Of a stretch of DNA of 17,977 nucleotides, positions 6,582-14,730 are shown piece by piece. Every line of letters begins with the position of its first letter. Position 1 is the stretch's first letter. The DNA comes from Chrysochromulina tobinii (Eukaryota; Haptophyta; Prymnesiales; Chrysochromulinaceae): assembly GCA_001275005.1 (NCBI GenBank), contig JWZX01002656.1, forward strand, positions 1 to 17,977. Direction: 5' to 3'. A model generated the notes under the pieces. That model saw only the letters and a program-made list of their open reading frames with translations. It searched no databases and was not told the origin of the DNA. Both the position numbers and the translations under genes were made by a program.

Positions 6582-7490
6582 ATGGTCGCCGGCGGCGGCA
6601 GCACGGTGGTCCTGAAGGACCTCACTGATGCCGAGCAGGGCGCCGTGGGCGGTATTGCAGCCGTCATCGAGGCGTTACTTCTGCAGCCGACCACATATGC
6701 CAAAAATGCGCGTCAGCAGGGCCTGGCGCTCACGCTGGACCCGCGTGTGCTCTACCGTGGCATCGGTGCGGCCTTGTGCAACGAGGTGGGCCAGCTCGGC
6801 TTGCAGTTCGGCGTGACCGGAGCGCTCTTGCGTATGAGTATTCCTGAGGATGCACCGCCGTCGGTGGCGACCGAGCTGATTGCCGCCGCGGGCGCAGGCG
6901 CACTCGTCGCGGTGCTGGCGTCACCCCTCGAGCTGGTGATAGTTCAGCAGCAGCGCTTCGGCGGCGCCATGCTGGCCACGGCGTACGAGGTAGTATGCCG
7001 CCATGGCGCCTTTGGCAGCGGCCTCTTCCGTGGGTTGGGTCTTGCGATGGGACGCGACGCGATCTACGTCGGCGGCATGTTGGGCGCGACGCCTATTGTC
7101 CGACGTTGGCTGATGGAGAGGCGCGGGCTGGCAGAGCCGGCGCTGCCGGTGGCCTCAACAACGCTCGAACCGGCAGGAGGGGTGGGCACGGTCGCGGACG
7201 CGGCGCTCACGTCGCTCGCTGCATCGATGCTCGGCGGCGTGATCGGTGCTTTGCTCTCGCACCCGTTCGATGTAGCGAAAACGTGTATGCAGGGCGATCT
7301 GGCGCGTGCCACGTACGGCGGCAGCTTCGAGGCGATGCGCGCGCTGCTTCGCGACGGTGGCATTGCGCGGCTCTACCACGGCGCGACCTGGCGCACGGTC
7401 AACATCACGGCGACGGTGTGGATCGCCAATGAGTGCAGTCTGCGTTTACCTAAGCACATCCGGCCGGCACCGGCGCCCTCTCTGATGTGA
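6582..7490 (+). CDS. Mitochondrial carrier family (SLC25) protein with degenerate signatures
   Basis: Solute carrier of the mitochondrial-carrier fold, probably in the mitochondrial inner membrane or another organelle membrane. The frame is open from 6291, but the part before 6435 overlaps the MFS coding sequence on the other strand. The first in-frame ATG clear of it is 6582, giving 302 residues, the normal family length. Three repeats are visible. The canonical signature Px[DE]xx[KR] is intact only in repeat 3 (PFDVAK, 228-233, followed by TCMQ). Repeat 1 has PTTYAK (36-41), lacking the acidic residue, and repeat 2 has PLELVI (115-120), lacking the basic one. LYRGIGAALC, LFRGLGLAMGRDAI and LYHGATWRTVN are the usual post-helix motifs. 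The altered salt-bridge residues suggest a divergent carrier group; the substrate cannot be told. It is divergent from the MFS transporter and convergent with the large GTPase gene. Confidence 0.88.
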   Translation: MVAGGGSTVVLKDLTDAEQGAVGGIAAVIEALLLQPTTYAKNARQQGLALTLDPRVLYRGIGAALCNEVGQLGLQFGVTGALLRMSIPEDAPPSVATELIAAAGAGALVAVLASPLELVIVQQQRFGGAMLATAYEVVCRHGAFGSGLFRGLGLAMGRDAIYVGGMLGATPIVRRWLMERRGLAEPALPVASTTLEPAGGVGTVADAALTSLAASMLGGVIGALLSHPFDVAKTCMQGDLARATYGGSFEAMRALLRDGGIARLYHGATWRTVNITATVWIANECSLRLPKHIRPAPAPSLM

Positions 7491-7867
7491 GCGGCGAATC
7501 CAACTCTAATCAGAGGTGCCCACAGCGTTACCATAGAGGTTTTGCTCAAAGTTTCAAATAAATCGAGCGTGGAAGCCCCTTGCCACGTGCTGTGTGCGCC
7601 CATTACGTAGGCGCTTACCTGTGCTTACGTACTCGGTCACAACAGGCGGTACAGTACCGGTACCGTACTAGCTGGCACGCTCATGTCCTGGGCGTCCGAC
7701 ATTGCTCAGTGTACGGTAACCTTTACCAAATGCTGGCACACTCACCCCCTCGGGTAGCCCCGAGGAAGCCCCGAGGCGCTAACTGTCCGAAGCAACGCCA
7801 CACGCCAAACGCGGGACTGGCCACTGCCCAACTTGGTCGACGCGCCCATCGCTGCCCAAGGCATGCT
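7491..7867. other. Convergent intergenic region with palindromes
   Basis: This 377-bp stretch separates the 3' ends of the mitochondrial-carrier gene and the large GTPase gene and should hold both 3' UTRs. AATAAA occurs at about 7558-7563 on the plus strand, 68 bp after the carrier stop, and could be a polyadenylation signal. GTACCGGTAC (7654-7663) is a perfect palindrome inside a 20-bp near-palindrome at 7649-7668 with one mismatched pair. CCTCGGG (7748-7754) and CCCGAGG (7759-7765) form a 7-bp stem with a 4-nt loop. No gene is seen. Confidence 0.5.
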
Positions 7868-10800
7868 TCACTCGATGCGGATGCCGGCGCGGGCCATCGC
7901 CTCGTCGAGCTTGGTCCGCATCGGCGCCGTCGTGAGCGCCGCCAGGTCGCGCGCCGCGCGGACGTCTGCCGAGATGGTGGCCGCGCCCTCTTCACGCTCC
8001 CAGTAAGCCGAGTAGATGCGGCGCAGGATGCCCGCCACCTTGTCACAGAGGGCAGCCACCTGCCCGCGCAGAACGTCGATTAAATCGGCGATCTGCAGCA
8101 GCATGCCACCCGTCGTCTCCGTGAAGATGCCGTCGAGTGCCGTCTCAGCATGCGAGTTGACCGCGCTCTTCATGCGCGGGAAGCGCCCGGCGCCCTTTGA
8201 GACTGCGCACGCCGCTGCGTAGCCCGGCAACATCTTCTGGCGGATCTGCGGTTGCAGCGTGCGTGAGATCTCGCGCTGGCGCTGGGTCGCGTGCTCGGCC
8301 ACGGCGCGCATGTCGTCGGTGATCGTCGTTTCGATCGCGCGCCCCGCAGCCAGCCACATGCGTGCGAGCGCGTCCTGAGGGATGCCGAGGCACGCGAGCT
8401 CCATTTTGATCGTGTCGTTGGCGGTGGCCGCCTCGTGCTTGACGGCTACGCAGCACGTGTGCAGAAGCTCATTCGTCTTGGTGTTCATCGTCGCCTCCCA
8501 GCCGACCATCAGCGCCTTCTGAATCGGGTCGGCCAGATCCTGGTTCCAGTCGATCTCTCCGGCACTCGCCGATTTGTACACGCCGTCGCGCTTCGCCGTC
8601 GCGGCGTACGTGCCCCACTCGAGCGCGCCACCGCCTGCACCGCCGTTCGTGCGCTTGAGGCCGCTCCCCCACGACTGGACGATGCTGAGCGCCTGCTGCT
8701 TGCCACTCTCCGCGCCACGCTTGAACTTCGGCTCGAGGCACGTGTTCACCTCGCGCTTCATCCCGTCGTCAAGCGTGCCGCAGTGCGTCGCCCACACGCT
8801 GCGCAGGCGCTCAAGAGCTTGGGAGAGCACTTCGTCGCAGTCGCCGCGGTGGTCACTCGTCATCGGCTCTCCCGCCGTGCCGAGCGCCAGCTGCACCTCG
8901 TCGATGAGATCGGACGTTTCGCGCACAATCGAGCGCACATCGAGCTCACGTTGGCCGCGGCATGTGCGCTCGATGGCCACACGCAGCGCCGGGATGTTGG
9001 TGTCGGCCACCTCCTTGAAGGTCGCAGCCTCGCCGTCGCTCGTTTGTTTGATGCCCATCAACTTCAGGTAGTCGTTCGCCGACACGCAGTGCACGTCAAT
9101 CTTATGGTCGTCAGGCAGCGGCTTGGGCAGCGGCGCCGAGGACGATGAGGTGCCCTCCTCGCGCTCCTCCTCGTCCACGTGCGTCAGCTCCTCGAGGCCC
9201 GCGCGGAAGTCCTCTTGGATCCGGGATCGTGCAAACTCGTTCCGCACTAGGGCACACAACGGCTTGAGGTCGGCGAGCACCGCGCTCTGCTGCCGCCGCC
9301 AGTGCATCATCTGCTTGCTCTTCCACAGCACCCATGCCTGGTGCTGCTTGGCCTCTACCTCGCACGCATCGCTGGCCTCATCGCGAGCGTGCTGCAGGTG
9401 AAGCGCCTCCGCCTTCGCGAGGGCGGCATCTGTGCCGGTGGCGAGGCGTACAGTGCCGCCAGGCTCGACAATGAGCTGCGCAGTCACCGGCGCGCCGCCG
9501 GCTGCCACCTTGGCCTCCCACGCGCCGAGGGCCTTCTTGTGCAGCTTCTTCGCCACCTTCAAGCGCGCCTGCGCCTCTTCCTTGGCCAACTGCAGCGCCC
9601 CAAGCGTCTCCTTACGAGCGGCCTCGGCGCTGTCGAGCTCCTCGACCTCGGCTCTGGCGCGCTCGGACTCCTTCAGCTTCGCCTGCATCGTCTCGAGCCG
9701 CATCGGCACCTGTGCCGCAAGGTCGGCATGATCCCTCACGATCTCACTCGGCGAGCAGTCGTCGGTCTGCGTGCAGATGAAGGAGACGGCTCCATACTGG
9801 CCATCCATCAGCAGCTGCCGCTTGAACTGCTCACCGAGCAGATCCTTGGCCTGCTTGTTGTCGACTGCTCGACTGATTGGCGCGACGATCCAGATCGACG
9901 TGCAGCGTGGCAGATAATTCGCCGCGACCTTGGCGCGCGCGATGTTGGAGTCGTGCACGCCGGGAAGGTCGACGAAGCATGCGCCTGAGCGCAGCGCCGG
10001 CCACGGGCCCTGTAGCACAACGCGCTTGACGAGCGGCCACTTCTGCCGCCCGCCCGGGCCTCCTGAGCCGGCGTCGCGGTACACGAACGGCTCGAGTGAC
10101 TGGCGGAACTCCGAGGCCCATTCGCGCTTGCGTGCGAGCTGCGCGCGGTCGAGGCGGCCCGACACGAGGGAGGCAGCCTCCGCAGCGTCATTCGGCACGC
10201 CCTTGCCCCACTCCTTCACGCTGCAATGCTCGCCCTTTGTCGGCGCGAGAATCGTCCTCAGGACGCGGTCGGCACTCAGCGCCTGCAACACGTCGGCCAT
10301 CGGCGTCTTCAACTCAAACTGGTGCAGCAGGCCGGAGCCGTAGACGTGCTCGAGCTTCTGCCACGCCTCCTTGCCCTCGTCGGAACGCGGCTTGCCGTGG
10401 AAGGAGTCCTCGTTGCTGCAAATGTCCGCCACCAGCCTCGGGAGCTCCTTGTCCCAGTCGTCCTGCGAGATGAACTCGACACGAGCCGTGTATACGTGCA
10501 GGCCGCTCAAGCCCTCCGTCGTCTGCTGCAGCGCACTGTTGAAGCGCAGCTCGATGGGCGCAGCTGTGCAGCCTTGCGATCCACTCGTTGGTAACACACT
10601 GGCCTCATCGAGCAGCGCGTTGAGCAAGCTCGACTTGCCGACGCCCGTACCGCCAAGGACGCCAATGACGGTGTTCTTGAAGCCCTTGTCCATGATCATC
10701 TCCGCGCGGCTCACCCACGCGCCGCGGCGTTGCTCGGTGCCCAGGAGCGGCTCGTCGAGGATCATGGAGCGCAGGCTGCCGAGGAGTCCTCGGCATTCAT

Positions 10801-13800
10801 TGATGTACTGTTCGGGGGCCGTGAGCGCCCTCCCAGCTGACGACAGGTCACGCTCCGGCACTGGCGGCGTTGGCGGCGGCACGTTCTGAGACCCAGACGG
10901 CAGGCTGTCGTCGTCGCTGTCATCGCTCAGCTCCTCCGCGCGCGGCCGCTTCGACGCCGGTCGGCAGTTGGAAACGCCGGCGAGCGCGTCAGTCGTTGCC
11001 TCCACTTGCGCCTTGGCAATCTCCGAGAGTCGCCTTCCAGCGTCGGCGAGCCTGGCCTTGTCGACGCCAGCTCCTGTGGCAACGATGATGGCGGAGTTGA
11101 CTTCTTCTTGGTCCACCTCAAGCAGCGGCTTGTCAAGTGCGATGGCGAGCGCTTCCTCTGCGCGGGTGCGCAGATGCTGCCTCTCCTCCGCATCCTTCAT
11201 TAGCACGCGAGCGCTCGCCATCGCCGCCGCCGACACGCCCGCCGCCTCGGCCTCCTCGGCCGCCGCCTCAGCTGCCGCCACATCAATGTCGAGCGGAAGC
11301 ACCGCCACAACGGCGGCGAGGGCGGCGGCGGCGGCGTCACGCCGGCCCTGCTTCTGTGACGCCACTCCAGCCAACTGCCGAGCTTCGCCCACCAAGAGCG
11401 CGGAGACACCTGCGCTCTCCGCCGCCGCCGCCGCCGCCTCGGCTGCCGCAACGTCCAGCTCGAGCGGAGGCACTGCGGTCGCGGCGGTGAGCGCGGCCGC
11501 GGCGACGTCGCGCAGCTGCTGCGCCTGTGCCGCGGTGTCGATCCGCTCGCGAGCGCTCCCCATCGCCGCCGCCGACACGCCCGCCGCCTCGGCCACCGCC
11601 GCCGCCGCCTCAGCTGCCGCCACATCCATGTCGAGCGGAGGCGCCGCCACAACGGCGGCGAGGGCGGCGGCGGCGGCGTCGCGTCGCTTCTGATCCGCTC
11701 TCGCCCTGCGGTAGTGCTGTTTGGCACGCTCGATCAGCGAGCGGGACGCATTTGCCGCCTCCGCCTCTGCCACCTCCGCCTTAGCACTTGGCACATCCAC
11801 ATCGAGCACATCGAGCGCCATCTGCGCGGCGAGGCGCTCTTCGGCTTGGGCCTTCGCGCCCTGCTTTAGCTCCGCCACCGTTATGAGCTCCTGGGCTCGC
11901 TCGACCTCGCCCAGCGGCACATGCTTGTTGGCCGCCTCTGCCGCCTTTGTCTTCGCCGCCAGCACGTCCATGGCCAGAGGTTCGACATCCACAGCGATGC
12001 GGAGCGCTTGGGCGCACTCGTCCCGGTCCTTCTGTGTGCCTCGCGCGCATTCCAGGATCAGTTTTGCCTTGTTGAGATCCGTTTCTGCCACGTAGGCCTC
12101 CCGCGCTGCCTCGCACGCCTTCGCCGCCGCCTCCACATTGATCTTGTGGTAGTCGCCATCCGTCGCCAGCTGGAGAGCCTTCAGTGCTTCAGCACGCTTC
12201 TTTTGCTTGCCCGTGGCCTGCGACGCAAGCGAGCGCGCGTTGACAACATCTGTGCCGACCACGCCCGCCGCCTCGGCTGCCTCCACCGCCGCCCACACCA
12301 AGTCGGCGTCCACTAGCAGCAAGTCGCTGCATAGATGCGCCGCTTCCGTTGCCCGCCGGAGAGCGACTGCGGCTTGCTCCCGTCGCTCGGTCTGCGCCAG
12401 CGCCGCCATGCCAATGGCCTCACGGGCACACTCGATCGTCGCCGACGGCACGCCCGCAGCCTCGGCCGCCGCTGCCGCTGCCTTCGCCATGTCAAGCTCC
12501 ATGGCGAGCGGAAGCGCCGCCACAACGGCGGCGAGGGCGGCGGCGGCGGCGTCACGCCGGACCTGCTTCTGTGACGCCACTCCAGCCAACTGCCGAGCTT
12601 CGCCCACCAAGAGTGCGGAGACACCTGCGCTCTCCGCCGCCGCCGCCGCCGCCTCGGCTGCCGCCACGTCCAGCTCGAGCGGAGGCACTGCGGTCGCGGC
12701 GGTGAGCGCGGCCGCGGCGACGTCGCGCAGCTGCTGCGCCTGTGCCGCGGTGTCGATCCGCTCGCGAGCGCTCCCCATCGCCGCCACCGACACGCCCGCC
12801 GCCTCGGCCTCCTCGGCCGCCGCCTCAGCTGCCGCTACATCCATGTCGAGCGGAGGCGCCGCCACAACGGCGGGCGAGGGCGGCGGCGGCGGTGTCGCGT
12901 CGCTGGCGCCGTGCACACGCCTCCGCAGCCAGCTGGCGTGCACTCGCCACTTCCTCTGGCGCAACGCCTGCCGTCTCCGCCGCACGTGCTGCCTCATCGA
13001 CCGCCTCCAGATCAATTTCGAGTGGAGACTTTTGCACGAGGGCTTGGAGAGTCACGGTCGCCGCGGTCTTCCTTCTGATCGCCTCTTCTTCGGCCTTCGC
13101 TGCAGCCGCCCGCATGGCCGTCTCCGCCTCCATCGCCGCCTCGGCCTCTTCCGCTACGCGCGCCTGCTCTGCAGCCCTCTTCGCCTCCTCCGCTGCCACG
13201 ACCACCGCCTTCTCAGCCGCCGCTTTGGTCGCCGCCGCCGCCGCCGCTTCCTTGACGCGCGCGGCGAGCAGCACCTCCTTGGCAATGACCGTGACGAGCG
13301 GTGCTGGCGCGGGCGTGATGGCTCGTGAGAAGAGCCGAGAAGTGTGCGCGAACGAGAAGGGTGAAGGCGCGGGGGCAACGGAGAAGGCGGCGGAGATGGG
13401 TGGAGGCGCGGGGACAGCGGAGAAGGCTACGGAGAAGGGCGAAGGCACTGGGGCAGCGGAGAAGGGTGAAGGCGCGGGGGCAGCGGGCGCCTGTGGCTCC
13501 TCCACCTCTAAGACGGCCATTGCCTCCTCCGCCTGACAGACTGTGGACGTCCTCAGCATCGTCTCCTCTGCCACTGCCTCTTTCGCCACTACATCTTCCG
13601 CCACTGCCACCACTTCCACCGCCGCATTGACCATCGCCGCCTTGACCCCCGCCACAGCCGGCAGCTCCACCGTCGGCTGCTGTACGTCGCCAGGTGGCTC
13701 CTCGGCCGCCGAATCTGCGGCAGGCTCAGCCTCGGGCTCGTAGGCGGCCGCTGCGGGCGCCATCTCTGTCGCGGACGGCTCAGGCTCGGGCGACACGCCA

Positions 13801-14303
13801 TCGACCCTCTGCCGCTTGCCGCTACATTCATCGGCATCGGCGCGATCAGCGGCACGCGGCGTGTCGAACGCGCGCGATGTGGCGAGTGGGCATGGCGCGT
13901 CCGGCGCGCCAACAGCCGGAGGAGGTGGCGCTACTGGTGGTGCAACCTTCTGCTTCTTGGCGACAATGGTCACCGCCGTTTTGATGTCCAATACCCGTTT
14001 TTTTGACTCCTGAGATGAAGAGCAGCGGTCGAAGCCGATCTTGAAGAAAAAATCGACGCTGCCGTCCTTGACGCCGTCTGGAAGCTGATCCGCGTCGAAC
14101 TCTTCCAGGATCTTGGTCCGGATCATTGCCAGCGTGTCTGTCGGTGAGAGCTCATCTAGAATACCACCGCCGTCTTCGACGTCTGGGCACAAGATGGTGA
14201 GCGAGCAGCCGTATTCCTCACGGGGACGACCCGGTTTTGTCCCCGCCGTGTCGGTAGGAAGTCGCTGCAGCGGCGGCCTCGTGGCCTCGGCGGAGGCCTC
14301 CAT
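7868..14303 (-). CDS. Giant SLIP-GC-like GTPase fused to 57-aa Ala-rich repeats, broken by one extra base
   Basis: Two frames (14303 to about 12873, then to the stop at 7868) make one protein of about 2,144 residues if one extra G at 12872-12874 is discounted. The start is the ATG at 14303-14301, with A at -3 and G at +4. Residues about 30-95 may be a small ubiquitin-like fold (SLTILCP..., VDFFFKIG). A Pro/Ala/Phe-rich linker follows, then KRQR (163-166), a proline-rich PSPFS repeat region, charged coiled coil, twelve ~57-aa Ala-rich repeats (about 425-1105), and KRPR (1118-1121) followed by acidic Asp/Ser. The GTPase domain has Walker A GGTGVGKS (1217-1224), PTSGSQGCTAAP as switch I, DLPG (1445-1448) and TQTD (1511-1514). 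A coiled coil (about 1525-1600) and a long helical C-terminus complete it. The pattern (VDLPGVHDSN, IWIVAPISRAVD, FISQDDWDKEL) matches nuclear GTPase SLIP-GC (NUGGC) of animals and fungi, a dynamin relative. Nuclear location is likely; the role is unknown. Confidence 0.87.
11305..11690. repeat. Near-identical internal duplication, copy A (partner at 12520-12905)
   Basis: About 385 bp, covering just over two 57-aa units, recurs at an offset of 1,215 bp (405 codons) with only a handful of base differences. For example CTGCTTCTGTGACGCC begins at 11348 and at 12563. The offset is a multiple of three, as expected for a coding duplication or unequal crossover. Confidence 0.88.
12520..12905. repeat. 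Near-identical internal duplication, copy B, carrying the extra base
   Basis: Partner of 11305-11690. At 12866-12880 this copy reads AACGGCGGGCGAGGG, whereas copy A (11651) and the left end of this same block (about 12526) read AACGGCGGCGAGGG. The extra G makes the frame change in the large GTPase gene. Confidence 0.88.
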
Positions 14304-14730
14304 TTCGCGCGGGAAATTAGCGGGATATCGCGTTGTGTTGAACGGAGTCTGAAAGCGGTCCGATTCGAAGGGTTCAAAGACACCGGGGGAGCCGGGACAC
14401 ACACGAGACAGACACAAGAACCTCACAAACCAACCTCAAAACCAACCCCACTGCTCCCCAGTCCCCACCCGCACACCGACTCGCACGTGCGCGCCAGACC
14501 ACACCCGAGAAATACCCCGGGACTACCCCGGGACGCACGCGTCGCACACACCACACCACTCACCCGATCAAGCGCGGTGGTGGTGAGTTGACGAAACTGA
14601 ACCATGGGCCACGTGGCCTGAAGTGGGGAGAAGCCGTGACACCCATGCGAAGCGGGAGGCACAGCGTGCCTCGCCAACGGCGCACCCCACCCCACTGAGC
14701 ATTAGCTGAGATCCTGTGCTGCTGTTGAGG
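14304..14730 (-). promoter_or_regulatory. 5' flank of the large GTPase gene
   Basis: About 430 bp between the GTPase ATG and the satellite array. It contains a C/A-rich plus-strand tract (about 14420-14560), a tandem 11-bp repeat TACCCCGGGAC (14513-14523 and 14524-14534), a palindrome CGCACGTGCG (14482-14491) and a 12-bp perfect palindrome GGCCACGTGGCC (14607-14618). The last two contain CACGTG, the core bound by bHLH/bZIP factors. The frame is open upstream of 14303 to about 14426 but has no ATG. I see no gene here; the regulatory role is inferred from position. Confidence 0.45.

Larger units (their letters stand above)
10965..13035 (-). repeat. Twelve ~57-aa (171-bp) Ala-rich helical repeats within the GTPase gene
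   Basis: The consensus unit is roughly PLDxDVAAAEAAAxxAEAAGVS, then xxxVxxARxxIxxAAQxQ, then a RDAAAAAL..A helix, about 57 residues long. It looks like paired alpha helices, each unit ending in a Gly-Val turn. One unit lies before the frame break and eleven after it. Units 4-7 after the break are more diverged (for example DGDYHKINVEAA and EPLAMDVLAAKT), while the outer units are nearly identical to each other. Confidence 0.85.

Noticed and set aside
8291-13536. Long plus-strand open frames across the GTPase gene (for example 12207-13328 and 10968-11693)
   Set aside because: They are antisense shadows. GC-rich Ala-coding repeats read in reverse give Ser/Ala/Arg-rich frames without stops, while the minus strand has clear GTPase motifs.
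14304-14426. N-terminal extension of the large GTPase frame
   Set aside because: It starts only with GTG and has no ATG. The ATG at 14303 has a good translation context.
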